Below, one piece after another: positions 38,827 through 50,861 of a stretch of DNA of 64,000 nucleotides. The stretch comes from Alternaria dauci (lineage: Eukaryota; Ascomycota; Dothideomycetes; Pleosporales; Pleosporaceae): assembly GCF_042100115.1 (NCBI RefSeq), contig NC_091279.1, positions 124,001 to 188,000 on the forward strand, in the 5' to 3' direction. A program made the position numbers and the translations under genes. Under the pieces are notes generated by a model, which worked only from the letters and a program-made list of their open reading frames with translations, was not told the DNA's origin and did not search any database. Position 1 is the stretch's first letter, and each line of letters opens with the position of its first letter.

Positions 38827-40620
38827 CTATGCTTCCTCGTTGTCTTCTTCCTCTTCGTCTGCTGTACCATTGGCCAAGCTTTTCCTAGACACCTCAAAGA
38901 CATGAATGCCGTTCTTGACCTTGCCAGACATCCATCGAGCCAATCTAGGCTCTTTGCCCACGGCAGCTACAATGCACAGCCCGTCCCTGCCTCTATCTCC
39001 CCTTTCTTGCACTGCAAGGCCGTTGACGATACCCCGTATGAGGATGGCATCGCCATTGACCACGGACTCATCGTCCCTGATCGGTACGCGCCCTACTTTA
39101 CCCACTGGCTCGATGCTTTTCTTGTCCGCTGCGATCTTCCACGCGCGTATCCAGCCGTCCCAACTCGCTGTGAGGATGAGATCGGCAAAAGGGACAGTAG
39201 TGAGGGCAGTCACCCATCGTGGTAGCCGGGGACCAGGCTTTACTGATGTTGCGGCGTCGTCCTTGGCTGACATTTGCTCGGGCGAGAGCGGTGGGTCGCG
39301 GCCGTGTGCGAGGGGGTATATGAAGAGGGGCTTTTTCCGGTTGACAGACCATAGCGACAGTGCACCATTGTCAGATGCTGTGACGAACAAGCCGGCGTCG
39401 AGAAGACCCACGCAATCAATGGAACCTTCAGCGTATGCAATAGGCGGATCGTCGTCGTCGTTGTCGTCAATTCCACCGTTGGCTTGTTCCTCCAATTTTT
39501 CGTCTGCATCAACGTTCTTTCCAAATCGACCTTTGCGCAATTTGTCTAGGCCCTTTTGTCTGGCCGTACCGCCTCCGTGGAACACGAGCTGGTTTTCCTC
39601 GACGACTCTCCACAAGCGAGCGGTGCGGTCTCGTGCGCCAACACTGACGCAAGTCTCCTGGTTGAGCTCCAGGCCGCCTGCGACACCAACGACAGCGTCC
39701 TGGTGTCCGACAAGCGTCTCAATGTATGCAGACTCTGGCGCACTCCAGACAATGACAGCTCGATCCGCGCCGCCAGAGAAGAGTTGTTCGGTGCCCCTGC
39801 GGAAGGACAGAGAGAGGACGGCGTCGCGATGGCGGGTGAAGAGGTGACGGGGCGTAAGGGTGTCGGCGTCCCAGATGATGAGGCGAGCATGCTTGTCGCC
39901 AGTGGCCAGGTACTTTCCCGAGTCGGAGACGGCGATGGAAACAATCTCGCCCGTGTGGCCCAAAAAGGCGCGGTCGCCCTTTTTGTTCTTGTTTCCCTTG
40001 CGCCAGAGGAGCCTCTTTGGTGTGGTGCGCGGCGTCAAGTTGGACGGTCGGCTGGCGTCAGGCGCATACGACTTTGGGTCGGCGATTTCCCACTTTTCGA
40101 CGACGAGGTCTTTGCTGATGGTCCAGGCATACGGCAGCTTGACGGCACATCCTGTCGTGGCCTTTTGCAGGCCCGAATAGCCAGCCGCATGCGAGGCATG
40201 CTCAAAGTCAAGCTCGGCGGCAATTGACCTGTAAATCTTGCCCTTGCCTTCTGCAACGTCTTCCTTTAGTCGCTCGGCAATGAGGTCCTTGTCAATCTGC
40301 TCGGCGTCGAAGCCCACGTCCTCCTCGACCTCGTTGCGAATGTTTTCGAGGTAGCGCTCTGCCAGCCTGAGGCGCTTTTCCGCCGCAGTCTCGTTCTCAT
40401 CTTCAGAGGTGGTAGAGCCGTCGTCTGCGTCGTCGTCGTCGTTGTCGTCGAAAGTAGGTGCGCCCTCGCCGTCGGAAATGTCGCTGCCGCTGATGGACTC
40501 TTCTCGCTGGGAGCGGCGAGCATGCGCGTCGGTATTGCGACGTTTGGGGGCGCTGGCTGCGACTTCGCTGCGCTTCCGTTTCTTTTGCGAGGCCGGAGTT
40601 GTGAAGAAAGAAGACGACAT
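38827..40620 (-). CDS. RRP9: U3 snoRNP protein Rrp9 (U3-55K), WD40
   Basis: An intron-free frame of 597 residues. Residues 1-90 are basic then acidic (a KKRKR nuclear signal near 13-17, a poly-Asp/Glu tract near 57-80), followed by the conserved helical segment AEKRLRLAERYLE and the Rrp9 block around 128-180 (ISKDLVVEKWEI). A WD40 propeller begins at about 219 with FLGHTGEIVSIAVS and LIIWD, then a HRDAVLSLSF repeat and several more, ending with acidic EEEEDNEEA. Rrp9 binds the B/C motif of U3 snoRNA and is needed for early 18S pre-rRNA cleavage in the nucleolus. Length and order of parts fit the family. It is divergent from SEC59 with 398 bp between start codons. Confidence 0.95.
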   Translation of the reverse strand: MSSSFFTTPASQKKRKRSEVAASAPKRRNTDAHARRSQREESISGSDISDGEGAPTFDDNDDDDADDGSTTSEDENETAAEKRLRLAERYLENIRNEVEEDVGFDAEQIDKDLIAERLKEDVAEGKGKIYRSIAAELDFEHASHAAGYSGLQKATTGCAVKLPYAWTISKDLVVEKWEIADPKSYAPDASRPSNLTPRTTPKRLLWRKGNKNKKGDRAFLGHTGEIVSIAVSDSGKYLATGDKHARLIIWDADTLTPRHLFTRHRDAVLSLSFRRGTEQLFSGGADRAVIVWSAPESAYIETLVGHQDAVVGVAGGLELNQETCVSVGARDRTARLWRVVEENQLVFHGGGTARQKGLDKLRKGRFGKNVDADEKLEEQANGGIDDNDDDDPPIAYAEGSIDCVGLLDAGLFVTASDNGALSLWSVNRKKPLFIYPLAHGRDPPLSPEQMSAKDDAATSVKPGPRLPRWVTALTTVPFADLILTASWDGWIRAWKIAADKKSIEPVGKVGRVPIRDDESVVNGDAILIRGIVNGLAVQERGDRGRDGLCIVAAVGKEPRLARWMSGKVKNGIHVFEVSRKSLANGTADEEEEDNEEA

Positions 40621-41018
40621 GGTTGCGGTTCCGTTGCCGTTTGACCTGCGCGGAAGAGATTCTATGGCCAGAGGCTAGGAAACTTTTTGCGGACCCTAGC
40701 GCCAAGAGCTCCGTCATGCATGGGTTCGCGTCTGCCATGCGTAAGCCGTCTTCACATGTGAGCATGGCGGGCTTCGATACGACATGTGCTGAGTCCGGCG
40801 CCATTTTAACACGCCATCGTGTCTTGTCTCAACATCCTTCGCATCCCGTCCCATTGCATTGCATCACACATACAATTGACAGGGCGGCTCGCTAACAAAT
40901 ACAGCTCAACGACTGCTGCCGACCCACGGCCGCTGTCGCCTTGCAGACTTGAATGTGCGTGCATTGAAACTGCGTCGCGCGACTTCCCCGTCGTCGTGTA
41001 GGCTCGAACAACAGAGCG
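40621..41018. promoter_or_regulatory. Divergent promoter region RRP9 / SEC59
   Basis: A 398-bp interval between two start codons pointing away from each other. It must hold both promoters and 5' UTRs. I see no convincing ribosome-biogenesis element or TATA box. Confidence 0.6.
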
Positions 41019-43882
41019 ATGGGCATTATGGCACAAGAGACGGCACCGCCAGACTCGCCCATAGACACGCCCGCGCCCGACGACGTTGAACAACTCCAGT
41101 TCCGCCGTTCGCCCCACCCATACTTGCATCATAGAGATCAGCTACGGAGACAGTCGCCAGGCCCGGCGCACGACGTTTCCCTGCACTCGCACACGCAATC
41201 GCAAACCCCGCCGCGCCCTCTACACAACACCATGAGGAAACCGCCGTCACAATCACCAAGCGAAAGCGGCACCGAGGCCGACGACGAGGGCTGCAGCCTT
41301 GTCAAGGCACTCCCTGCTCCGCCTCTGCGACCGCACAAGGGCCTTCGTGAGGCGCAGGCCTCGGGAACAGAGGCGTGGCCAAGTCCCCTCCTCACCCCCA
41401 CGCAAATTGACGACGAGGGGAGGAAACTCTCCGAGGGCTACTTTGCTCGCACCACCAAGACAAGACGCAAGGGGGATGCGTACCATAGTGACGACGAAGC
41501 GAGGGCGGCCAGGCAGCGGTACCTCCACCGGCGGCGCAACGAGCTGGTCAGGAGAACGACCGAGACTGCGTTGCTCGCGGGCATCGCCGTCCTCACTGTC
41601 CGCGGTTGCGACTGCTGGGACAGACTGCTGGCATGGCACAGAGGTCAGTCCGTCTCCCCCCACATGCGCTGAAGTATGCTGACCTGTGTCTAGTAGAGTT
41701 GTTGACACACTTTGCTGTCATAGCGGGCGTTTTGGGACTATATCCGCTTCGGCTTCTGTACTACTCATGGAGAAATCACTCTCAGCTCCGGCTTGGCCGT
41801 CAAATACATCTGCCAGCCGCCTTCGATCCAGCCACTATCCTCTACCCCCCAATATTGCCTGTCCTGGTTGCAATCTCCCTGTTTGCCTCATCGTCAAAGC
41901 CCCTTCTACCCAACATGTTGCTTGGACTAGCCGCTCTACCAGCCAGGCTTGTTCCATTCAGAAACGCTACCTTGGGCTACTCTCCTCTGCACTGGCTGAT
42001 ATCCATCATGCCCCTGATCGCTGCTGAGAATACCGATATACCCTCTCGGCTGTTTGCGCAGACACCATACAAGCTCAAGTTACCTCCGCCTGAACAAGGC
42101 TTAGACCCAGAACTTCTGGTGACGTTGTTTCCTCTGCACCAGGCGCTACTGCCGCCATTGTACTATCTCACTACGACGAGCCTTTTACCAGCAGAGCTGC
42201 ATTTGCTGTCAATCGGCCTCATCAACCTTTTGTTGTTCTCGGAAACCCCCCAAGCAATCATACTCACTGTCTTGCTGTGGCTAGGCGGGCTAGGTGTTTT
42301 CTTGCTCTGCGGCAAAATTCTGAAGTGGGGTGTTGCGCTTGCACGCATTCCGCGATGGAGGCTTCGGCGTGCTGGCCAAGTCATCCGCGCGCGACAGAGT
42401 TTCCTGCAGATCCTGAACCACAGTCTGGGTTCCAATTCCAATCGCGGCGGGAGTGGTTCCTTGAGAAATGCGAGTGATAGTGATGCTGACGAAGAAGATG
42501 CTACATTCGAGCACGCTCTCCACAAGACCAAGAGCTTGAAAGTCAACATTCTGGATTCTGTGAAACACAGCAGACTATTCATGGACAGCCATGAGCCGCG
42601 ACCTGCCGCTGAAGCGACAAACACGGGCTTCCAGCAGTCGAATGCTAGCGAAAAGACCGACCACAGCAGCGGACGTCAACGTAGGAACACCCTTCCTGTG
42701 CTCGTCGCTGAAGACCATACATCAAAACATCAGTACTCGAATCGAAAACGATCGAGATCGATCGTGCAGTCCTATCTGTCACTCACGCCAACCGAAGCCA
42801 CCATGAGGAAGTGGTTGTACGCAGGATACTTCTATGTGATTGTCATCGCTCTGATACTTGGACCAATTCGCTATTATATCGGCGAACATGCTCTCCACCA
42901 CCACGAACCGTTTGGATGGGCCGTCAGTTACCTTTTCGGCAACGTACCGCGCGTGCGATGGGAAGTGTTCCAATGGAACCTGGACTGGTGGGTTCCACTG
43001 CCAACGAGACTGGACCCTGACGACATGCTCGAATCTGCACAGCATTTGTCACTTGCAGAACATGTCCGTTTCTTCGTCGTGGGCGAAGCGAACACACGTC
43101 TCTTGCTGTGCTTGTACTGTGCCGGAACCATCGTTGCTGGCCTCGTTGCAGTCTTTTCGCTTTCCGCGGTCGCAGAAGTCGATACGCGCAGAAAAGTGTT
43201 CCATGGCACCATGGTCGCGATGCTGCTTCCAACCATTTTTATTGATCCTTGTTTTGTCGCACTGGCTCTTGCGTTGGTGCTTGCGATGTTTCTTCTTCTG
43301 GATCTGATTCGCGCCTCGCAACTACCACCACTGTCCAAACCCATTGCTAGGTTCCTCACGCCGTACGTAGACGGTCGCGATCTCCGGGGCCCAGTGGTAG
43401 TATCACACATCTTTCTCCTGATAGGCTGTGCGATACCGCTTTGGCTATCGCTCGCAGGCGTACAACGTGCTGGTGACGAGCCATGGCAAGGCTGGAATGT
43501 CAAAGACCGAGATGTGAGTATGGTAGCAGGGGTGGTATGTGTTGGCATGGGCGACGCCGCGGCATCTCTCATCGGCCGCCGCTACGGGCGGCGGAAATGG
43601 CCATGGGCCGGTGGAAAGTCACTCGAGGGCTCCTTGGCATTCGCAGTGGCAGTGTCGGCAGGGCTCGTTGGGAGCAGAGTCTGGCTTCAGGTTGGGTGGG
43701 CAGGCGGCCAGGCAGAGCAGAAGACGACGGGCGAGCGGGCGCAAGACGCATTGCTCATGGTCGGCAAGGCGGGTCTCTGTGCGATGGGTGCAAGCCTCAA
43801 CGAGGCGGTGCTCACAGGCGGGAACGACAATGTGATAGTGCCAGTCATACTATGGGCTCTTGTGAGGGGTGTCAGGCTGTAG
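41019..43882 (+). CDS. SEC59: Dolichol kinase (Sec59), ER membrane
   Basis: Two exons, 41,019-41,643 and 41,694-43,882, with a 50-bp intron (GTCAGT..TAG); 937 residues. The start at MGIMAQETAPP keeps a long cytosolic, low-complexity N-terminal part of about 190 residues, then many membrane helices (for example LLAGIAVLTV, THFAVIAGVLGLYPLRLLYY, ILTVLLWLGGLGVFLLCG). The last 150 residues carry the CTP-binding block of dolichol kinases, GMGDAAASLIGRRYG followed by KSLEGS, and the end helix is rich in Val/Leu. The enzyme phosphorylates dolichol with CTP at the ER and supplies dolichyl phosphate for N-glycosylation, O-mannosylation and GPI anchors. The protein is longer than yeast Sec59 (519 residues) because of the N-terminal region and a loop near residues 420-480, as in other filamentous ascomycetes. 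Confidence 0.93.
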
Positions 43883-44705
43883 GCAACGGAGTCGGCCACA
43901 TCCAGGCGCGATGCAGGTACGCAGTAGATAGTCTGGTATACTAAAACGCCGTTCACCTGGCCATTTGCGCAGGGGAGCATGACTTGCATCTACAGCCTTG
44001 AGACAATTACGTCAGAGATGGGCGAGACGCGAGACGGAGGAATGCTGGTGCAGGTCACGTCGGCGGCCAAATGAGGGGCTATGGGCCAGCGAGATGCCCC
44101 ATGCGCCATCTACCCTCTGCGACCCATCCATCGCAGCCACGGAACACGACATGCAAAATCTACCGGAACTAATGACTATGTGCAGGAACCTACCGGAAGG
44201 AAATTGAAGGGATTCTGGTTGATAGTTTCCACTTGTAGTGGGATGGTTGCAAGGTAGGTAGGCAGGTCCTCAGGCTCCAAGCCAGCGGCGAGCACGCGTT
44301 ATCGGCACGTGCGGCCATGGACGTCCCGCGCGCCTCAGACTACCGCCTACTGACCACTACCTGCTATCCTGCTATCCTGCTATCCTGCTATCCTGGTGCA
44401 TGCTTTCGCTCCCCCTACTCTCTTAACCTCGTTCTTCCGCTCTGTTTTCTTCCATCTAGTCTCACGTATTCCTCGCCCATTTGCTCATCGCGCTTGCATC
44501 CTCGTTGCCGCCGTCGCGTTCACCACCACGACCATCTCCCAGCACTATCGATAGCCCGACGCCGACGCCGACGACGACGACGACAGCCCATGTCCAACGC
44601 CCTCACGGCCACGCTCTATCCGCATCTTCGCTGGTAGCTGACGACTCGCTGCACAGACCTCAGCAGCAACATCTGGGCCCGGCTGCTCAGCCTGCGCCGC
44701 CCACC
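43883..44705. promoter_or_regulatory. Intergenic region and leader upstream of ATG1
   Basis: Between SEC59 and ATG1, both on the + strand. It holds a tandem array of four CTGCTATC units at 44,361-44,394 and pyrimidine-rich stretches typical of fungal promoters and 5' UTRs. No gene seen. Confidence 0.55.
44361..44394 (+). repeat. Tandem repeat, four copies of an 8-bp unit
   Basis: CTGCTATC is repeated four times without error, about 310 bp upstream of the ATG1 start codon. It may vary in copy number between strains. Confidence 0.9.
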
Positions 44706-47700
44706 ATGGCCTCACCTCCAAATCCACACGCCCCACGGCGGTCGGGTGCGTCGCCGTCGACGTCGTCCCCCGCTGCCACGGGCTCGGAGCAGATTATCGG
44801 CAAGTTCAAGCGCTTGCATCACATTGGCAAAGGCAGCTTCGCCGAAGTCTATCGTGGCATCCACATTGTACGTTGCCGCCCTCGGGCTCACACATGCATC
44901 GAGTACTAACTGCGTCCCTGTACAGGAGAAGCGGCAGTCGGTCGCCATCAAGTCGGTCAACATGAACAAGCTGAACAAGAAGCTCAAAGACAACCTCGTT
45001 TCGGAAATCACAATCTTGCGCAGTCTGCACCACCCACACATTGTGTCGCTCATCGACTGCCACGAGACGCCGTCTCGCATGCACATCATCATGGAATTTT
45101 GTGAACTCGGCGACCTATCAGCCTTTATCAAGAAGCGCTCCGATCTCGTAAACCACCCGCAGACGCAGCGCATGATAGAAAAGTATCCCAACCCAGCCGT
45201 GGGCGGCCTCCATGAGGTCGTCGTACGCCATTTCGCCAAGCAGATGGCGAGCGCCCTCGAGTTCCTGCGGTCCAAGAACTACATCCACCGTGATCTGAAG
45301 CCTCAGAACCTGCTCCTCAATCCGTCGTCCATATTTTATTCGCAGAGTGGGACTCTGGAACGCATGCCTCTGGCCGCCAGCGCAAACTCCTTGATCCCCG
45401 CTACTGGCATCGCCTCGCTGCCCATGCTCAAGATTGCTGATTTCGGCTTCGCTAGGATTCTGCCGACTACCTCGCTGGCCGAAACCCTGTGCGGCTCGCC
45501 CCTCTACATGGCACCAGAGATTCTGCGATACGAAAAGTATGATGCAAAGGCTGATCTCTGGTCCGTGGGCACCGTTCTCTTCGAAATGATGTGTGCTCGA
45601 CCGCCGTTCAGGGCGAACAACCATGTAGAGTTGCTACGCAAGATCGAAGAGCGCAAGGATCAGGTCCGGTTCCCAGAAGGTCTCGTCAGCAGCAGGGCAA
45701 TGAAGACTCTCATCCGCGCACTCTTGAAGCGAAAGCCAACTGAGCGCATGTCTTATGAGCATTTCTTCTCAGACCCGGTCATCCGTGATGAAATTCCAGA
45801 CATGGTGGACGAAGACCTTCCAGGCTCCATGCAAGCTTCTGAACGTATGCAAACCTCTGTACTAGACCCGCCAATCGAGCCGCCCAAGCGAACACAAAAA
45901 GCCCATGTTGAGATGGATCCAAGGCCTACTGATAGTCCGTACTCGTCATTGCCCAGAGACAGGATGACAGCCCCTGGCACAACACCGCCTTCACGGCCGA
46001 GCTCCAGACCCGTTTCTGGTAACTTTTCCAGCACTCCGCCACAGCACCTTTCGGCACGAAGAGCCAACAACGCCCCGGTCGACCCTGGCGACGAACGTGC
46101 CATGTCTCGCGAACACCGCCGCCCCACCCTTACCAATGCTGCAACCGCACCAGGACGTACTGTAACACTGCAAGATCAGCCTTCCACAGCCACTACTATC
46201 AGCCACAGGCGCAAATACTCTCGCGATGAGCAAGCGTCGACACCTACCGGCCTCAAGGAGCACTTTGACCGCGAGCGGATTCCACAGAGAGCAGAAGCTA
46301 ACGTACTGAAAGAAGCGGCAGAACGAGCCGCACAAGATAACGCGCTCGACGAGGGCTTTGTATTTGTAGAGAAGCGTCGCGTGGAAATTGATGCACTCGC
46401 AGACGAGATTGCCAATAGCCCGCAAACACAGCGAGATCGTCCCGTTTACAGAGATGCCGCGATGAAGCGACGTTCGACAACACAAGGTTCCCCAACATCG
46501 ACCACTGGCGCAGTCCCTTCGAAGGCTATCCAGATCCAACAAAAACCGACCATTACGCACCAACGCACGGCTTCATACAGCCGGCGACAATATCGTCCAA
46601 GTTTCGAAACCGCTACTTCTGCCCTGTCCAAGGCCATGAACATGGTCAACATTCGAGGGCTTGGTCTGTCACCACCTGTCATGAAGGGTGTATCTCCTCC
46701 GCAGGGCTATTCCGCATTTCCTGCTTATCCCACCGCGCAAAGCAGCATGTTGCTGGTTGGCGATGGAGGCAAAGTGGTGGGCAAGGACGAAGACACTAGT
46801 ACGGTTAAGAGGATTGAGGATCTTGCGCAGCTCAGCCATGTTGTTTACGGCTTCGCCGAAGTCAAATACAGCCAGCTCGTCCCGGTTGCACCAAGCGACC
46901 CAGCCCTAGGTATTGGCTCTACTGGGGTTGCTCGCAAGCCCAGTAGCGATGTAATCGACGATGAGGATGACGACGACGACGAATTGACGCCCGATACTGT
47001 CCTCATCATCTCGGAAGAAGCGCTAGTGCTTTTTGTGAAAACGTTGGCAATGCTCAACAAGGCCATGGACTTGACCGGTAGTTACTGGAACCGAACTCGC
47101 CGTAGTAGCGGCCCTGACGGAGCAAGCCGAACTAACGCAAAGCTTGGCCAAGTAGTCTCGTGGATGCGCGACCGATTCAACGAGTGCTGCGTCAAATCTG
47201 AGATTGTTGCACGCAAGCTCAAGCAGGCACAGCAGCAGCTACCAGCAGACCATCCCAGTCATCCTCAGAATCAGTCGGCGGCATCTGGCTCTACGACTGC
47301 GGTCGGTTCTGCTGAGAACATTATGCTTACAACTGGCGTTACGGCAGAAAAGCTCTTGTACGACCGATCGCTGGAGATGAGCCGCCAGGCAGCCATTGAC
47401 GAGCTTACTGGACACAACTTGGCCGACTGCGACATTAATTACTGGACTGCCATCACAATGCTTCAAGCCGTCTTGGAAGAAGAGGAGGATTCGCCCAACG
47501 ACAAGGCCGAGGCTGAGGAAATCAATGGTCTCGATGGTGAAGATCGACGCTCGATTCAAAAGCGTAAGTACCGCTACAGTGTCGTCCAAGGAAGGTACGC
47601 AGCTAACCCCATCACAATAGTTCTCGAGCAGATGAGAAGCCGCCAGCGAGCGCTAAAGAAGAAACTTGATGTGCTCAGGACTCAGAAGCGCACCTCAATT

Positions 47701-47772
47701 ACTAGTGCGCCTACACCCCACTCTGTTGGTCGCAGCTCGCCGTCTCCAGGTGGTGCTGCTGCGGCAAAGTGA
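44706..47772 (+). CDS. ATG1: Autophagy-related Ser/Thr kinase Atg1
   Basis: Three exons, 44,706-44,867, 44,926-47,563 and 47,621-47,772; 983 residues. Intron 1 (58 bp) has a perfect TACTAAC branch site. Intron 2 is 57 bp and has no stop in frame. The start ATG has an ideal context (CCACCATGG). The kinase domain spans about residues 30-340: glycine loop GKGSFAEV at 40-47, lysine in VAIK at 63, HRDLKPQN with catalytic Asp near 177, DFG at 226-228, and APE shortly after. A long disordered middle follows, then the C-terminal early-autophagy targeting and tethering region ([16 protein letters not shown] ... KYRYS ... [16 protein letters not shown]). Atg1 works with Atg13 and Atg17 at the phagophore assembly site under TORC1 control. 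Length and both ends fit the family. Confidence 0.96.
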
Positions 47773-48461
47773 GATGCGCATAAGCACAGAATGAACGCTA
47801 CACGTTTGCGACACAAGATTACATTTTATTGGCGTCTGGGAATAGGATGGTCCGTACGCCACTCTGGTCTACTACTATGGGTTTGATTTGGGTTTCTTTC
47901 CTGCCTAGTTGGGGACAATGGCGCCTCATCAAGGACTGTTTCTTTCTTTTGGCGCACTCGCATGCATCCATTCGCATATGATACCAGGAATCTTGGGTAG
48001 CGATGACGTGCAGGTCCATCATTTTACTGTTCTGGCGTTGTTTTGAATTGCATAGGGTGTCCTGGTTTAGGCGCATGGCTTTTCTTTTTTTTGGAGGGGG
48101 GGAGGGCGGTGTTTGGTCGTGGTCACAGAATGATGGCTTGAGTCGTTGTTGAGGAGAGCAGTTGTTGCGTTTTCATCATCCTTAGACCGGCCCTTGGGGC
48201 AAACAAACACGTATGGAAAGCTGCGTAGTATATCGATAGCAGAGGAATGAATATGAGTTAATGTATGAAGACCGTGAACCTGATATTATATGTAGCATGT
48301 TGATTGTTTGGTTCAGTGCCACTATACTTGCACTGCACTCCTTGTTTTTGCGATTAGGTATCAAAGCTCTTCAGCAAGTGGGTTTCCCCCTACTTCACAA
48401 GGAACAGAGTCACTGCTCCTAGTGCTCGATTATCAAGTTCATAGTCTTGTCACTCGCCATG
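47773..48461. other. Convergent intergenic region ATG1 / CYP15
   Basis: A 689-bp interval between two stop codons facing each other, so it holds both 3' UTRs. No gene or repeat seen. Confidence 0.6.
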
Positions 48462-50504
48462 TCAAGAGACGGAGATGCTGATAATCTTAATGTCCTCCTC
48501 TGGTTTCTCCTTGTAAACCTTTGTATTCTCAATCTTGTGAATGACGTCCATTCCCGCAATCGCCCGTCCGAAGATGGTGTGTTTGTTGTCGAGCCAGGGC
48601 TACAAATGCGTCGTAGTTAGCGTGCCGCATCATCAGTGCGTGATTAAAAGAGAGACAAGAACTTACAGTCTTTTCCGTTGTAATGAAGAACTGACTCCCG
48701 TTTGAATTCGGTCCAGCATTCGCCATGCTCACCGTATACGGCTTGTCGTGCTTCAGATTTGAAAACTCGTCTGCAAACTCCTTGCCCCAGATACTTTCTC
48801 CGCCCGTGCCGTCGCCAAGCGGGTCTCCGGTTTGAATCATGAATTTGCGAATGACGCGGTGGAAGATGACGTTGTTGTAGTAGTTGTTGCGTGCGTGCGT
48901 GACGAAATTCTCTACAGCCTTTGGCGCGGCGTCGGGAAAGAGACGAATGGTAATGTCGCCGTAGGTAGTGTGTAGTGTAGCCGTTGTGCCCGTTGCTGCG
49001 AGTGCCTTGTCCGTTTTTTGTTTGTTGGCGCCGGCGGCGCGTGGTTTTTCGTTTTGGACATCGCGCGTCGACTTTGCGGCGCTGCCATCGTTGGTGTACA
49101 TGTAGAAGCGGACTTTGCCAGAACCGGTAGAGACGAGCATAGCGTCTCTGGCCTCGGCTTCCTGCAGGAGTGGGTTCTCGCTTGCTGCCATTTCGACTGT
49201 CACAACGCCCTTTTTCTCTGGTTGGCCTTGGTAGAGGCACAGCCACAGCGGTCGGATGGACTCTTCTTGGCCGTACAGCTTCACGAGCTTGTTGGTCAGC
49301 GTGTTGATGACTTTGACACCGTACATGCTGCCGTATAGGATGAAGTTGCTTGTTTCGTCGAATATGACATTCATGCGGCCCCTTGTAGCAGGCTGGTCAA
49401 GCTCTCTCTCGACGGCTATGCGTCGGCCAAACTCCATGTCCTCTAGGTGCTGGACAGCGGTACCGGCCTGTTGCATGCTCGTGATAGTCTCGATTGATTC
49501 ATCGTACGTGCGATGGAGTTTGCCCGTTGCAAAATCGAAGACGCGGACCTTGCGATCCGGAAAGGAAAGAGTCGCAAACTGCTTCCCGGTAGGGGATATG
49601 GTAAGCGACGAGGGCACGCATTTTGACTTTTTAAACTCGAACAAGTTGGTGGAGCTCTTGAGCGACCACACATTGTCTGGCTTTTCATAGTTTCCATTCG
49701 GTCTCCAGTACTCGATCATGCCCCCTTGATCGACGCTCACGACACAGTCGAATTCATTGTTGTATGCCATTATGCTGACCGAGGCCCTGTGCACGCTCTT
49801 GAGCGTTTGCAGCGGCTCGGCATTCTCTCCCCTCCCATCGTATATGCGGATCCAACTATTCTCTTCAGAGCTGACGGCGAGCTGAGGAAAACTTGCGCCT
49901 CGCCCATGTACCCAGCAAACCGCCCTAGGGGTATACTCGACGGTCAGCATGGCGAGGAGATCGAACGTGACGACGTCGAAGATCTTGATCGTCTTGTCGG
50001 CGCCTGCAGTGGCAAAACTACGGCCGTCGGCGCTCACGCTGACAGACTTGATGTCGCCATTGTGCGCCCTGAACTCCTTGACAAACTCTATGCCGCCAAA
50101 GTCCTTTTTCCAAAACTTGACGACGCCATCGACGGAGCTCGTTATGAGGAAGTCGGTGTGGGGCGTCAAAGTGGCAAAGCACAGTTGCTCGCGGTGCATG
50201 AGGGACTTGGAGTAGCGGGTTGCGCCAGGCAGAGCCGCGACATAGAGCTTCTCATACGGCAGTTTGCGCTTTTTCCTCTTGGGCGCCGAGGATGGGAGGG
50301 CGGGTCCAAAGTCATCGTCATCGGAGGAGGAGGTATCGTCTGGAGTGTGTGTGTTAGAAGGTTTGCGCGCGTGAGGTGCGGATTGGCAATACCGTCTTTT
50401 TGGACCTGGGCCGCAGCTTCTCGCGCAGAGACGGCGCCGTCAGCCTCCATGTCAGCACGCGAGCGCTTCACCTTGGTCGGCGACGGGGGTCCGGTGGCGT
50501 CCAT
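48462..50504 (-). CDS. CYP15: WD40-cyclophilin, peptidyl-prolyl isomerase (PPWD1 / Cyp15 type)
   Basis: Three exons, 50,393-50,504, 48,667-50,339 and 48,462-48,599; introns of 53 and 67 bp; 640 residues. The N terminus (MDATGPPSP) is basic and acidic with a KRKKRK nuclear signal. WD40 repeats follow from about residue 70 ([48 protein letters not shown]). The cyclophilin domain fills the last 165 residues: [20 protein letters not shown], the catalytic FHRVI..F.IQTGDP block, [10 protein letters not shown] and, after the last intron, [12 protein letters not shown] with the drug-site Trp. This is the PPWD1 architecture, a protein of the late spliceosome in animals and of the nucleus generally. 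Active-site residues look intact. It is divergent from RPT4. Confidence 0.94.
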
Positions 50505-50861
50505 GATGGCGAAGATGGGCAGTGAGTTTGTTCGTGGGCGGACCGGGCGGTCGCAGGCTCGATGATGCTGATGCACGGTCGGAGCTTCCAACGACGCGCT
50601 CGCTCACCTACTCTCACTTTCTCGGACCCTCTCCCGCACTCCGCAACAACACCAGCCATCGCCATCACCACAAACCCCAACATTTCCGCGCTCCCCCACG
50701 TTTGACCCGGCTCAAGGCTGAGAACCTGCCATCACTGACTGCGCTCACCGGTACACTTCCACCTTGTCTCCGCACCAGACCCGGCCGCCTTGCCATTACC
50801 GCCTCCCGCACCATCACAACCACTTCCACAGCTACACTCACGTCCACCGCACAACCCCACC
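50505..50861. promoter_or_regulatory. Divergent promoter region CYP15 / RPT4
   Basis: 357 bp between opposite start codons. I looked for the proteasome-associated control element (GGTGGCAAA) on both strands and did not see a good match here. Confidence 0.6.

Noticed and set aside
50505..50861. Proteasome-associated control element in the RPT4 promoter
   Set aside because: No GGTGGCAAA-like site with acceptable match found on either strand.
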